Shown piece by piece: positions 18,903 through 28,474 of a stretch of DNA of 60,871 bases. The position numbers and the translations under genes were made by a program. Under the pieces are notes generated by a model. It made no database searches. It had not been told where the DNA came from and saw only the letters and a list, made by a program, of their open reading frames with translations. Every line of letters starts with the position of its first letter. Position 1 is the first letter of the stretch. The stretch is from Pseudomonadota bacterium (lineage in GTDB: Bacteria; Pseudomonadota; Gammaproteobacteria; Steroidobacterales; Steroidobacteraceae), in the NCBI GenBank assembly GCA_018241505.1, contig JAFEDS010000023.1, positions 1 through 60,871 of the forward strand, written 5' to 3'.

Positions 18903-19979
18903 TCAGGCCGAGGCGCCGCGTGCGGCGCCCGCGGGCCGCAGCCCGAGCTCGACCTGCGTCCAGCCCTGACAATGTCGTGCGATCAGATCGGCCAGGAAAC
19001 GGGCATGTTCCTGGCGCGCATTCAGCGCCGGCACATACTGGAACTGCTCGCCGCCCGCGGCCATGAAGAGGTCGCGGTTTTCCATCTCGATTTCCTCGAG
19101 GGTCTCGAGACAATCGATGGCGAAGCCGGGGCAAACAACAGTGACGCGCCGGGTGCCGCGCCCAGGCATGTCTTCCAGGACGGTGCTCGTGTACGGCTTC
19201 AACCACGCATCCCGGCCAAAGCGGGACTGGAAGCTCACGCTCCATTCAGAGTCCTTCAGGAGCAACTCGTCGGCGAGCAGGCGCGCGGTCTTCTGACACT
19301 TGCAGAAATACGGATCGCCGTTGTGGAAGTAGCGCTCCGGAATGCCATGGAACGACATCAACAGATGTTGGGTTCGTCCGTGCTGGTCCCAATGTTGGAC
19401 CACGGAGGCCCGCAGGGAGTCGATATAGCCGGGGTAGTCGTGATACTCCGCGACATACCGCAGCTCGGGCAGCCAGCGCCAACGCCGCAACTCGGCGTTC
19501 ACCTGATCGTAGGCAGCTCCCGTCGTTGCGCCGCAATATTGCGGAAACAACGGTACAACCAAAATCCGCTGCGCACCGGACTCACGCAGTCGCGTGAGCG
19601 CCTGCGGTACGGAGGGATCGCCGCCATACATCATGGCGAGCTCGATGGAGAGCGGTGCCAACATCCGCTGCGCCAGCGTGCCGATCAGTTCCGCACGCAA
19701 CTTTTCAGAAAGCACCAGGAGGGGTGAGCCCTCCTTCGACCAGATCTTGCGGTACTTGCGTGCCGATCGATGCGGCCGAAACGGCAGAATCAGCCCGTGC
19801 AGGATGGGCAGCCAGAGCGCCCGCGGCAATTCCACCACCCGGGGGTCCCCCAGCAGCCCCGCCAGGAACTTGCGCACGTCCTTCGGGGCAGGAGAGGCGG
19901 GAGTGCCGGAATTGACGAGCAGGATGCCGATCCGTTCCGCCCCGTCCCGGTGGAACTCGGGTGAGCTTACATAGCGCAT
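18903..19979 (-). CDS. hemH: Ferrochelatase
   Basis: Inserts Fe2+ into protoporphyrin IX, the last step of heme synthesis. 358 residues from the ATG at 19979. Visible motifs are GILLVNSGTP at the N-terminus, the SFHGIPERYFHNGDPY segment with the catalytic His, and PGFAIDCLETLEEI with the acidic metal-binding residues. A longer in-frame extension upstream lacks family similarity. A VOC-family gene follows immediately. Confidence 0.96.
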   Translation of the reverse strand: MRYVSSPEFHRDGAERIGILLVNSGTPASPAPKDVRKFLAGLLGDPRVVELPRALWLPILHGLILPFRPHRSARKYRKIWSKEGSPLLVLSEKLRAELIGTLAQRMLAPLSIELAMMYGGDPSVPQALTRLRESGAQRILVVPLFPQYCGATTGAAYDQVNAELRRWRWLPELRYVAEYHDYPGYIDSLRASVVQHWDQHGRTQHLLMSFHGIPERYFHNGDPYFCKCQKTARLLADELLLKDSEWSVSFQSRFGRDAWLKPYTSTVLEDMPGRGTRRVTVVCPGFAIDCLETLEEIEMENRDLFMAAGGEQFQYVPALNARQEHARFLADLIARHCQGWTQVELGLRPAGAARGASA

Positions 19980-20001
19980 GGGGTCACGATACCGTAAGTC
20001 T

Positions 20002-21459
20002 TCAGGCCAGTCCTCCCACGCACACGTACTTGAGCTCGGTGTAGTCGAGGATTCCGTATTTCGAGCCTTCGCGGCCGATGCCGGACTCCTTGATACCCCC
20101 GAACGGCGCCAGCTCGTTGGAAATGAGCCCGGTGTTGAGTCCCACAATGCCGTATTCGAGCGCCTCGGCCACCCGCCAGGAGCGCGCCAGATCCCGGGTA
20201 TAGAAGTAGGAAGCGAGGCCGAACTCGGTGTCGTTCGCCATGCGGATGGCCTGCGCCTCGGTCTCGAAACGGAACAACGGGGCAACCGGCCCGAACGTTT
20301 CTTCCCGTGCCATCAGCATGTCGGTGGTGACGCCTGTGACAATAGTCGGCTCGTAGTAGGTTCCGCCGAGCGCGTGCCGCTTGCCGCCGGTGGCCACCTT
20401 GGCGCCCTTGGCAACCGCATCGGCCACGTGCTCTTCAACCTTGGCGAGTGCCTTCGCGTCAATGAGCGGGCCCTGGTCGGTGGCGCCCTTCAGTCCATCG
20501 CCCACGCGCAGCTTGGTGACTGCTGCAACGAGCTTCTTCGTGAAGGCGTCGTACACGCCGCTCTGCACCAGCAGCCGGTTTGCACAAACACACGTTTGTC
20601 CGGTGTTGCGGTACTTGCTGGTAATGGCGCCGGCCACCGCGGCATCCAGGTCGGCATCATCAAACACAATGAACGGCGCGTTGCCACCCAACTCCAGCGA
20701 CAGCTTCTTCAGAGTGCTCGCGGACTGCGCCATGAGCTTTTTGCCGACGCCGGTGGAACCGGTGAAGGTGATCTTGCGCACCAGCGGGTTGGAAGTCATT
20801 TCCGCGCCGATCGCAACCGCATCCTTGCCGGTCACAACATTCAACACGCCGGCGGGAATGCCCGCGCGCCGTCCGAGCTCTGCCATCGCGAGAGCGGAGT
20901 AGGGCGTCTGGTGCGCGGGTTTGCAGACAAACGTGCAACCGGCGGCGAGCGCGGGGCCGGCTTTGCGCGTGATCATGGCGGCCGGGAAGTTCCAGGGCGT
21001 GATGGCAGCCACGACACCGATCGGCTGACGCAACACCATCAGCCGCTTGTCGGACTGATGTGTTGGAATGACATCGCCGTAGAGCCGCTTGCCTTCTTCC
21101 GCGAACCAGTCGATGAAGGAGGCGGCATAGGCAATCTCGCCTTGCGACTCGGCCAGGGGCTTGCCCTGCTCGGCGGTCATGATGATGGCGAGGTCATCCT
21201 GGTTCGCCATCATCAGATCGAACCAGCGCCGCAGGATGGCACCCCGATCCTTCGCGGTCTTCGCCGCCCAACCGGGCAATGCGGCCTGCGCCGCTTCAAT
21301 GGCGCGGCGGGTTTCGGCGGCGCCCATGTCGGGTACCGTGCCCAGCTTTTCGCCGGTGGCGGGATTCAGAACCTCGTGCGTGGCGTGATTGGCGGCGTTC
21401 AGCCACTCGCCCTGAATGAAAGCCTGGGTGCGCAGGAGGGTGGGATCTTTTAGATGCAT
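20002..21459 (-). CDS. gabD: Succinate-semialdehyde dehydrogenase (NAD(P)+), GabD type
   Basis: Aldehyde dehydrogenase of 485 residues, close to GabD length, which oxidises succinate semialdehyde to succinate. The ATG at 21459 gives the standard N-terminus (LKDPTLLRTQAFIQGEW). Active-site motifs are LELGGNAPFIVFDDAD with the general-base Glu, and NTGQTCVCANRLLV with the catalytic Cys. FTGSTGVGKKL is the coenzyme-binding turn. Paralogues acting on glutarate semialdehyde are near-identical by eye, so substrate is likely but not certain. Confidence 0.9.
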   Translation of the reverse strand: MHLKDPTLLRTQAFIQGEWLNAANHATHEVLNPATGEKLGTVPDMGAAETRRAIEAAQAALPGWAAKTAKDRGAILRRWFDLMMANQDDLAIIMTAEQGKPLAESQGEIAYAASFIDWFAEEGKRLYGDVIPTHQSDKRLMVLRQPIGVVAAITPWNFPAAMITRKAGPALAAGCTFVCKPAHQTPYSALAMAELGRRAGIPAGVLNVVTGKDAVAIGAEMTSNPLVRKITFTGSTGVGKKLMAQSASTLKKLSLELGGNAPFIVFDDADLDAAVAGAITSKYRNTGQTCVCANRLLVQSGVYDAFTKKLVAAVTKLRVGDGLKGATDQGPLIDAKALAKVEEHVADAVAKGAKVATGGKRHALGGTYYEPTIVTGVTTDMLMAREETFGPVAPLFRFETEAQAIRMANDTEFGLASYFYTRDLARSWRVAEALEYGIVGLNTGLISNELAPFGGIKESGIGREGSKYGILDYTELKYVCVGGLA

Positions 21460-21591
21460 GGTCGTCTTCTCGGCGGGGCGGAAACAGGCAAGGATAGCCC
21501 CCCCGGTTGCCGAAGGGAAAGCGCGTCCCCACAATAGCTGAGTTGCACTCAGTGTTTATCTTCAACGGTCCTGGTCGGGGAGGGAGGCTCA

Positions 21592-22878
21592 ATGCTCGTC
21601 GGCTCAGCAGTCAGACGCGTCGCCATCATCGGTGGCGTACGGATTCCCTTCGCGCGGTCCCACACCGCTTACGCCAAGGTTACCAACCAGGACATGCTCA
21701 CCGCCGCCTTGCGTGGGGTGGTGGACCGCTACAGCCTGGCCGGCGTGCGGTTGGGTGATGTCGCCGCCGGCGCCGTCATCAAACACACCAAGGACTACAA
21801 CCTGACGCGCGAGTCGCTGCTGTCGGCCGGATTGCATCCGCAAACTCCCGGTGTCGACCTGCAGCGCGCCTGTGGCACCAGCCTCGAAGCCGCCATCCTG
21901 ATCGGCAACAAGATTGCGCTCGGGCAGATCGACTCGGGCATTGCCGGCGGCACGGATTCCATCAGCGATGCGCCGATTGTCTACCCGCGCTCATACCAAC
22001 AGATCCTGTTGCAGAGCTTCCGCGGGCGCTCCGCCTGGCAGCGGTTTGCGCCGTTCCTCAGCCTGCGGCCGCAGCACTTCAAGCCGGTGTTGCCCGCGGT
22101 AGTGGAGCCACGGACCGGCCTGTCGATGGGCCAGAGCACGGAGCTCATGGTCAAGCGCTGGAAGATCACGCGCGAAGCTCAGGACCAACTCGCCTACGAG
22201 AGCCACATGAAGGCCGCAGCGGCCTGGAAAGAGGGCTTTTACAGTGACCTCGTGGTTGACTACGCCGGATTGAAGATTGACAACAACATCCGCCAGGACA
22301 CCAGCCTGGAGAAGTTGGCCAAGCTGCGCCCGACATTTGATCCGCAGGGCGGGACTATGACGGCCGGCAACAGCACGCCGCTCACGGATGGAGCGAGCGC
22401 CGTGTTGCTTGCGAGTGAAGCATGGGCGGCTGAGCGTGGACTGCCCGTGCTCGCGTATCTGACATTCGGCAAGGCGTGGGCGGTTGACTTCGCGAGCGGC
22501 GAGGAAGGTTTGTTGATGGCGCCGGCGCATGCCGTGCCGGCCATGTTGCAAGATGCCGGGCTCACGCTGCAGGACTTCGATTACTACGAGATCCACGAGG
22601 CGTTTGCCGGCCAGGTGTTGAGCACGCTGAAGGCCTGGGAGTCGCCTGAGTATTGCCGGGAGGTGCTGAAATTGCCGGCGCCGCTGGGGAGCATCGATCG
22701 CAGCAAGCTCAATGTGAAGGGCGGCAGCATTGCCATCGGCCACCCGTTCGCGGCGACCGGGACGCGAATAGTCAGCTCATTGGCCAAAATTCTGGCGGGG
22801 GACCCCAACGCCAAGCGGGGGCTGATTTCCGCTTGTACGGCGGGCGGGATGGGGGTGACAGCGATAGTTGAGCGCTGA
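21592..22878 (+). CDS. Acetyl-CoA C-acyltransferase (thiolase, FadI-like)
   Basis: A 428-residue thiolase that catalyses the last beta-oxidation step or its reverse. The nucleophilic Cys is C94 in QRACGTSLEA, the His is in SIAIGHPFAATG, and the second Cys is in ISACTAGGMG near the end. The length and the insertions around residues 150-180 resemble FadI (long-chain, anaerobic type) more than FadA. No FadB/FadJ partner is encoded nearby. The gene is divergent from the gabD-like gene. Confidence 0.92.
   Translation: MLVGSAVRRVAIIGGVRIPFARSHTAYAKVTNQDMLTAALRGVVDRYSLAGVRLGDVAAGAVIKHTKDYNLTRESLLSAGLHPQTPGVDLQRACGTSLEAAILIGNKIALGQIDSGIAGGTDSISDAPIVYPRSYQQILLQSFRGRSAWQRFAPFLSLRPQHFKPVLPAVVEPRTGLSMGQSTELMVKRWKITREAQDQLAYESHMKAAAAWKEGFYSDLVVDYAGLKIDNNIRQDTSLEKLAKLRPTFDPQGGTMTAGNSTPLTDGASAVLLASEAWAAERGLPVLAYLTFGKAWAVDFASGEEGLLMAPAHAVPAMLQDAGLTLQDFDYYEIHEAFAGQVLSTLKAWESPEYCREVLKLPAPLGSIDRSKLNVKGGSIAIGHPFAATGTRIVSSLAKILAGDPNAKRGLISACTAGGMGVTAIVER
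22855..22877 (+). repeat. Direct repeat copy 1, at the 3' end of the thiolase gene
   Basis: Twenty-three bases (GTGACAGCGATAG then TTGAGCGCTG) lie at the end of the thiolase frame. They recur at 22938-22960 with two mismatches. This looks like a short local duplication. Confidence 0.6.
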
Positions 22879-22937
22879 ACCGCAGCGCGCACCAGGACCC
22901 GGGCTCCGCGCGAACCTTTTCGCGCCAATTAACGATA

Positions 22938-22960
22938 GTGACAGCGATAGCCGAGCGCTG
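22938..22960 (+). repeat. Direct repeat copy 2, intergenic
   Basis: GTGACAGCGATAG followed by CCGAGCGCTG, matching 21 of 23 positions of the end of the thiolase gene 83 bases earlier. It carries no function that can be seen. Confidence 0.6.
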
Positions 22961-23014
22961 CCGATTGTGATCCTGGTCTGATCCCTCCCCCTCCCACGGG
23001 GCCTATGATGTGGT

Positions 23015-24859
23015 ATGGAGGGGGACATTCCCGAAGAGACCCTGATATTGCGCTCCGACCTGGGCGTGGTCTTGAGCGGGCTGCCGCTTTTTGCCGGCCT
23101 CGAACCCCAGATTATCAAACAGATTGCGGCCGTCGCCGAATGGCTGTCCCTGCCCGGCGGCGCCACCCTCTTTGCCGCGGGCGAAGCCTCGGATGCCATG
23201 TTTGTGGTCCTCAGTGGCTGCCTCGGAGTCTTCTCGCCTGACACCCGGGATCGGCGCCGCTTCATGGGGCGGGTTCTGGCCGGCGACACGGTCGGCGAGA
23301 TGGGCCTCATCTCCGGCCGGCCCCGCTCCGCGCACGTTGCTGCACTGCGGGATACCGAGTTGGCGCGCATCTCCAGCGATTCCTTCAATGCCGTGTTCGG
23401 GCGGCATCCGGAAGCGATGTTGCGCATTGCGCGGCTCACCGTCGATCGGTTGGAGTTGTCGCAATCGAAGCCGCGGGGTCCGCGACACAGTGCTCGCACC
23501 TTCACACTTCTACCGCAAAGCGTCGAAGTGGATGTGGGTGGGTTCGCGAGCGAATTCGTCAAGGCATTGAGCCGCTTCGGCCGCACCGAGCTCGTCTGGA
23601 GTGTGCGCGCCGAATCTCACACCAGTCACTGGTTCCACCGGATCGAAACCGCCAACGACTTCGTGGTGTATGTGGGCGATCCCACACCCGGCCGCTGGAG
23701 CAGTCTGTGCGTTCGGCAGGCCGACGCTCTGTTGTTGTTGGCTCGCGCGGAAAGCGCGGCCGGGAGTTGGGAAGCGCTGGCAAGTGCCCGGGAATCCAGC
23801 ATGGCGCCCCAGAGAGCGGAGCTCGTGTTGCTTCATGAAGGCACCATTGCTCGCGGCGCCGCGGGCCGCTGGCTCGCCATGCAGCCGGGTATCCCTCATC
23901 ACCACATCACCGGTCCGTCGGATATCGCCCGGGTCGCCCGAATGCTCACCGGCCGAGGTGTTGGATTGGTGCTGGCGGGAGGCGGCGCCCGGGGGTTCGC
24001 CCATATCGGCGTCGTCAAAGCCCTGCGGGAAGCCCACGTCCCGATCGATCTCGTCGGCGGTACGAGCATGGGCGGAATTCTGGGCGCCGGCGTCGCTCAA
24101 TGTTGGAGCGTGGAGGAACTGAAAGAGCGCTTCCACGCCGCCTTCGTGGAAGCCAAGCCGCTGCGCGACTACACGCTTCCCTTCGTTTCGCTCGTGTCCG
24201 GCCGCAAGGTCAGCCGGTTGCTGCGCCAGGACTTTGGTAACACGGACATCGAGGATCTGCCGCTGACGTTCTACTGCGTCTCGTCCAATCTCACGACGGG
24301 CCATTGCGTGGTGCATCGACGCGGATTGCTGTGGCTGTGGCTGCGTGCCTCCGTCGCAATTCCGGGCGTGCTGCCGCCGGTTGTGCACAAGGGAGAGGTG
24401 TTGGTGGACGGCGGCACCATGAACAACCTGCCTGTCGATGCGATGCGCGAGTTGGGACGCGGCCCGGTCATCGGAGTCGATGTCGGCGCGGACCGGGCCT
24501 TCACAACCGACAGCGAAGAAGTGGACGTGCCGCTGCCGTGGCAGCTCATGAGCTGGCTGCGCGTACGGCGCAACCGGCCCAACATCTTCCAGATCCTGTG
24601 GCGCTCCGGCATGGTGAACAGCAGTGCCATGACGGCGGCCCACCGGGAGAAAACCGACTTGTTGTTGCAGCCGCCGCTGGCGCAGATCGACATGCTGAAC
24701 TGGTCGGCGTTCGATCGTGCCATCAGTGCCGGCTATGAATATGCGGTGCGCCGTCTCGAGGCGCTGCCGTCCGGCACGTTCGAGTTGGAGATGCCGGTTG
24801 CGCCAAGAAGCTCACCGGCGCTCGCAGCTCTGCCGTCATTCGTTCCCGCGGAGTCATGA
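23015..24859 (+). CDS. Patatin-like phospholipase with cyclic-nucleotide-binding domain (NTE-like)
   Basis: A 614-residue protein. Residues about 15-145 form a cNMP-binding-type barrel (FAGLEPQIIKQIA, then GDTVGEMGLISGRPRSAHVAAL). Residues about 315-500 are a patatin domain: oxyanion hole AGGGARGFAHIG, nucleophile Ser near residue 350 in GTSMGG, and catalytic Asp near 465 in VDGGTMNN. This order is that of neuropathy-target-esterase-like bacterial lysophospholipases. It has no clear signal peptide. Whether the barrel binds cAMP cannot be judged. Confidence 0.92.
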   Translation: MEGDIPEETLILRSDLGVVLSGLPLFAGLEPQIIKQIAAVAEWLSLPGGATLFAAGEASDAMFVVLSGCLGVFSPDTRDRRRFMGRVLAGDTVGEMGLISGRPRSAHVAALRDTELARISSDSFNAVFGRHPEAMLRIARLTVDRLELSQSKPRGPRHSARTFTLLPQSVEVDVGGFASEFVKALSRFGRTELVWSVRAESHTSHWFHRIETANDFVVYVGDPTPGRWSSLCVRQADALLLLARAESAAGSWEALASARESSMAPQRAELVLLHEGTIARGAAGRWLAMQPGIPHHHITGPSDIARVARMLTGRGVGLVLAGGGARGFAHIGVVKALREAHVPIDLVGGTSMGGILGAGVAQCWSVEELKERFHAAFVEAKPLRDYTLPFVSLVSGRKVSRLLRQDFGNTDIEDLPLTFYCVSSNLTTGHCVVHRRGLLWLWLRASVAIPGVLPPVVHKGEVLVDGGTMNNLPVDAMRELGRGPVIGVDVGADRAFTTDSEEVDVPLPWQLMSWLRVRRNRPNIFQILWRSGMVNSSAMTAAHREKTDLLLQPPLAQIDMLNWSAFDRAISAGYEYAVRRLEALPSGTFELEMPVAPRSSPALAALPSFVPAES

Positions 24860-25051
24860 TGCCCGCGGCCCTTGGCTGAAGGCCAGGAACTGGGCGGGTG
24901 CCGCCAGCTCACCCGGGCGGGATCTCGTCCCGCAGGCCCCGTGACCCGCAGCCCGTCCATCCGGTACGCCCGATCATTGCTTTACGGCTCCTTTCAGGCA
25001 CAAGATGCCGGGCCGTTCATATAACACGCTAAAATTTCGGGCAAATACCCC

Positions 25052-25126
25052 ATGCTGGCCAAGGTCAATCCCTCTGAATACGTACGTCTGGAGCATGCCT
25101 GCGGTTGTAAGGTAGCTGCATCATGA
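25052..25126 (+). CDS. Short upstream ORF overlapping gshA, with two Cys codons
   Basis: A 24-residue frame starts at ATG 25052 and ends in a TGA (25124-25126) that overlaps the gshA ATG as ATGA. Its C-terminal part reads EHACGCKVAAS, with Cys codons TGC and TGT eight and six codons before the stop. Overlap and position suggest a translated leader that could couple Cys-tRNA supply to gshA translation. The ribosome binding site is weak (CGGG). It is an inference from layout and content, not a recognised family. Confidence 0.45.
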   Translation: MLAKVNPSEYVRLEHACGCKVAAS

Positions 25127-26709
25127 GCAGGCCAGGTATCGATCGGGTTTTTGAGCGCCGTTTGTCCGCCCTGGTGAACGGCGGCGAGCCGCAGATTCTG
25201 CAAGGCGGCCGCAAGGGCGTCGAAAAAGAGTCGCTGCGGGTACGGCCCGACGGCGTTCTGGCAACCACGCCGCACCCGCGTGCTCTGGGGTCGGCGCTGA
25301 CGAATGTTCATATCACGACGGACTTCTCCGAGTCGTTGATTGAGCTCGTCACCCCGGCCTTCACCCGAAGCTGGGAGCTGCTGCAGTATCTGCTCGATTT
25401 GCACCAGTTTGTTTACCGTCACCTGGGTGATGAGCTGCTGTGGGCCACCAGCATGCCCTGCGCCATCCGTCGCGATGAGGACATTCCCATCGCCCAGTTC
25501 GGCAAGTCCCACGTGGGAACCATGAAGACCGTGTACCGGCGCGGACTGTCGCTGCGTTATGGGCGGATGATGCAGGCCATCTCGGGCGTGCACTTCAACT
25601 ATTCGTTTCCGCTGCCCTTCTGGGAGGTGTACGCGGATATCCGCGAGTCGCGTGAGCGTGGGCAGGATTTCATTTCGGCCAGTTATTTCGACCTGTTGCG
25701 TAATTACCGGCGCTACGGGTGGATTGTGCTGTACCTGTTTGGTGTGTCGCCGGTGGTCTGCAAGTCGTTCCTGCGGGGGCGCGATGCGGGCCTCGCGGAT
25801 TTCACCAACAACACGGCCTATGACCCGTATGCAACCAGCCTGCGGATGAGCGATGTCGGCTACCGCAATCGCAACCAGTCGGGACTGAACGTCTCAGTCA
25901 ACAGCCTGGATGAGTATGTCCGCGATCTGTCCTACGCCATCTCGACCGTACATCCGCCGTACGAAGCGCTGGGTCTGAAGGATGCGCAGGGCGAATACCA
26001 ACAGGTCAACACCAACATCCTGCAGATCGAGAACGAGTACTACAGTTTCATCCGGCCGAAACGGGTGGCGCGTTCGGGCGAGCGCCCGACCAAGGCGCTG
26101 CGGCGGGCAGGCGTCGAGTATGTCGAGGTGCGCGCGCTGGATGTCAGTGCGTTCGATCCGGTGGGTGTCAACCAGAACAAGGTACGCTTCCTGGAGGCGT
26201 TCCTGGCGTTGTGCCTGATGAAGGAAAGTCCGCCGATCGGCGCGGCCGAGCAGGCCACCCTCGACCAGAACCATGTCACGGTGGCACGCCGTGGCCGCGA
26301 GCCGGGGCTCATGCTCACGCGCGACGGCCGCCCGGCGCCCATGCAGTCCTGGGCCCAGGAGTTGCTCGATTCCATGGCCGGGATCTGCGAGGTGTTGGAT
26401 CGAGGCGATCCGACTCGTCCCTATTCTCAGGCCCTGGCGGTGCAGTCCGCCAAGCTGGCCAATGTGGCACTGACGCCCTCGGCACGGCTGATGGAGGAGC
26501 TGACAACCAGCGACGAATCGTTCTTCGATCTCGCCTTGCGCATGTCGAAGGCACACAAGGATTATTTCGTCGACCTGTATCCGACCAACGAGGAACGCCT
26601 GGCGGAGTTCTCATCGCAGGCGGCCGAGTCCCTGGCCAAGCAGCAGTCCATTGAGGCCAGTGACAAGGGCACCTACGAGGAGTATGTGCAAAGGTACTTT
26701 GCGAACTGA
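25123..26709 (+). CDS. gshA: Glutamate-cysteine ligase
   Basis: First step of glutathione synthesis: ATP-dependent joining of Cys to the gamma-carboxyl of Glu. The 528-residue length and motifs are those of the gammaproteobacterial GshA type: KGVEKESLRVRPDG, ITTDFSESLIELVTP, MQAISGVHFNYSFP and GVEYVEVRALD. The ATG overlaps the end of a Cys-containing upstream ORF. The stop overlaps the next gene start (TGATG), making gshA the head of a four-gene unit with an ABC exporter and an ATP-grasp enzyme. Confidence 0.96.
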   Translation: MSRPGIDRVFERRLSALVNGGEPQILQGGRKGVEKESLRVRPDGVLATTPHPRALGSALTNVHITTDFSESLIELVTPAFTRSWELLQYLLDLHQFVYRHLGDELLWATSMPCAIRRDEDIPIAQFGKSHVGTMKTVYRRGLSLRYGRMMQAISGVHFNYSFPLPFWEVYADIRESRERGQDFISASYFDLLRNYRRYGWIVLYLFGVSPVVCKSFLRGRDAGLADFTNNTAYDPYATSLRMSDVGYRNRNQSGLNVSVNSLDEYVRDLSYAISTVHPPYEALGLKDAQGEYQQVNTNILQIENEYYSFIRPKRVARSGERPTKALRRAGVEYVEVRALDVSAFDPVGVNQNKVRFLEAFLALCLMKESPPIGAAEQATLDQNHVTVARRGREPGLMLTRDGRPAPMQSWAQELLDSMAGICEVLDRGDPTRPYSQALAVQSAKLANVALTPSARLMEELTTSDESFFDLALRMSKAHKDYFVDLYPTNEERLAEFSSQAAESLAKQQSIEASDKGTYEEYVQRYFAN

Positions 26710-27662
26710 TGGCCAACAATCCAGTCAATGCACTGTCGGTGCGCGGTCTCACCAAGACCTACAAGAACGGCGTCCAGGCTCTGAAAGGCGTCGACCTCGA
26801 TGTCGAGCAGGGCGACTTCTTCGCGTTGTTGGGTCCCAATGGCGCGGGCAAGACGACGCTCATCGGCATCGTGACCTCGCTCGTCAACAAGTCCGCCGGC
26901 ACCGCCAGCGTCTTCGGTCACGACATCGACCGGGACCTCGAGGCCGCCAAGTCCTGCATCGGCATCGTGCCGCAGGAAATCAACTTCAACATGTTCGAGT
27001 CGCCGCAGACGATTGTCATCAATCAGGCGGGCTTCTACGGCATCCCGCGCCAGGTGGCGCGTGAGCGGGCGGAAAAGTACCTGAAGCAACTGCAGTTGTG
27101 GGACAAGCGCAACACCATGTCCCGCGGCCTCTCCGGCGGCATGAAACGCCGCCTGATGATTGCGCGGGCGCTGATGCACGAGCCGCGGCTGCTCATTCTG
27201 GATGAGCCGACGGCGGGTGTGGATATCGAGATCCGCCGCTCCATGTGGGATTTTCTGCGTGAGATCAACGAGCAAGGCACCACCATCATTCTCACGACCC
27301 ACTACCTCGAGGAAGCGGAGACCCTGTGCCGCAACATCGCCATCATTGATGGCGGGCGGATCGTCGAGCGCGACCGCATGAGCTCGCTCCTGCGACGCTT
27401 GAATACGGAAGTGTTTGTGTTGAATCTTCGCAGCAGCCTCGGGCAGCCGCCGCGGCTCGGCAGCTCGCTGGCGGCCACGCTGACGGATGACCACACGCTC
27501 GAGGTGGAGATCACCAAGGAGCAGAATCTCAATGAAGTGTTTGCCGAGCTGTCGGCGGCCGGCATCGAAGTCCTGAGCATGCGTAACAAGGTGAATCGCC
27601 TGGAAGAGATTTTCATGAGACTCGTGGAGCGCGGTGCGGCCCCCGCGGCGGCACAGCGCTGA
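26709..27662 (+). CDS. yadG: ABC-2 transporter ATP-binding protein, YadG type
   Basis: A 317-residue ATPase very similar in pattern to E. coli YadG. Walker A is GPNGAGKTT near residue 38, the signature is LSGGMKRRLMIARAL, Walker B is LLILDEPTAGVD, and the switch His is in LTTHYLEEAE. The N-terminus (GLTKTYKNGVQALKGVDL) and C-terminal EVLSMRNKVNRLEEIF are also typical. The start overlaps the gshA stop and the stop overlaps the permease start. The transported substrate of YadGH is not known. Confidence 0.94.
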   Translation: MANNPVNALSVRGLTKTYKNGVQALKGVDLDVEQGDFFALLGPNGAGKTTLIGIVTSLVNKSAGTASVFGHDIDRDLEAAKSCIGIVPQEINFNMFESPQTIVINQAGFYGIPRQVARERAEKYLKQLQLWDKRNTMSRGLSGGMKRRLMIARALMHEPRLLILDEPTAGVDIEIRRSMWDFLREINEQGTTIILTTHYLEEAETLCRNIAIIDGGRIVERDRMSSLLRRLNTEVFVLNLRSSLGQPPRLGSSLAATLTDDHTLEVEITKEQNLNEVFAELSAAGIEVLSMRNKVNRLEEIFMRLVERGAAPAAAQR

Positions 27663-28474
27663 TGGATGTTGCAGTGAACGCTGCGGCCACGCCACAGATC
27701 AACATCTCCGCCGTCCGCTGGACCGGGTACAAGACCATTGTGATCCGCGAGTACGGACGGATCATCCGTATCTGGGGCCAGACCATTGTGCCCTCGGCGG
27801 TAACGACGACACTGTATTTCGTCATTTTCGGCAGCTTGATCGGCAAGCGCGTCGGCGCCATGGGCGGCTACGACTACATGCAGTACATCGCCCCCGGCCT
27901 GATCATGATGCAGGTCATCACGAACTCGTACGGCAACGTCGTGTCATCGTTCTTTGGTGCGAAGTTCGGCAAGCACATTGAAGAGCTGCTGGTGTCGCCG
28001 CTGCCCAACTGGCTGATTGTGGCCGGTTACTGTACCGGTGGCCTGGTCCGTGGCGCGCTGGTCGGCAGCGCCGTCACGGCGGTTGCCCTGTTCTTCACCC
28101 ATCTGCACGTGCACCACATCCTGATCATTCTCGCCGCCGTGGTGTTGACCTCGCTGACGTTCTCGCTCGGTGGTTTTCTGAATGCGCTGTTCGCGAAGAA
28201 CTTCGACCAGGTGAATTTCATACCGGCGTTTGTACTGACACCGCTCACGTACTTCGGCGGCGTGTTCTATTCCGTCAGCCTGCTGCCTGACTGGGCGGTG
28301 AAGCTGTCCTACGCCAATCCTATTCTGTACATGGTCAACGCCTTTCGTTACGGGTTCCTCGGAACTTCCGACGTCAATGTGGGAACGGCCTTCGGGCTGA
28401 TGCTCGCGGCCGTGGTGGCGATGTTTGTGCTGGCCGTTGTGTTGATGAATCGCGGCTCTGGGACACGCGATTGA
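27662..28474 (+). CDS. yadH: ABC-2 transporter permease, YadH type
   Basis: A 270-residue inner-membrane permease with about six hydrophobic helices and the ABC-2 pattern: PSAVTTTLYFVIFGSLIG near the start, then YIAPGLIMMQVI, and FIPAFVLTPLTYFGGVFY with the re-entrant Pro/Gly motif. It is the partner of the ATPase encoded just upstream (TGATG overlap). An ATP-grasp gene overlaps its stop as TTGA. It probably exports a small molecule or lipid; the substrate is unknown. Confidence 0.93.
   Translation: MDVAVNAAATPQINISAVRWTGYKTIVIREYGRIIRIWGQTIVPSAVTTTLYFVIFGSLIGKRVGAMGGYDYMQYIAPGLIMMQVITNSYGNVVSSFFGAKFGKHIEELLVSPLPNWLIVAGYCTGGLVRGALVGSAVTAVALFFTHLHVHHILIILAAVVLTSLTFSLGGFLNALFAKNFDQVNFIPAFVLTPLTYFGGVFYSVSLLPDWAVKLSYANPILYMVNAFRYGFLGTSDVNVGTAFGLMLAAVVAMFVLAVVLMNRGSGTRD

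Noticed and set aside
19980-20285. Extended N-terminus of HemH
   Set aside because: It is the antisense of the gabD-like coding sequence and has no ferrochelatase similarity; the ATG at 19979 fits.
19978-21453. Long open frame (491 codons) opposite the gabD-like gene
   Set aside because: No recognisable protein; long antisense frames are common in high-GC genes because of codon bias.
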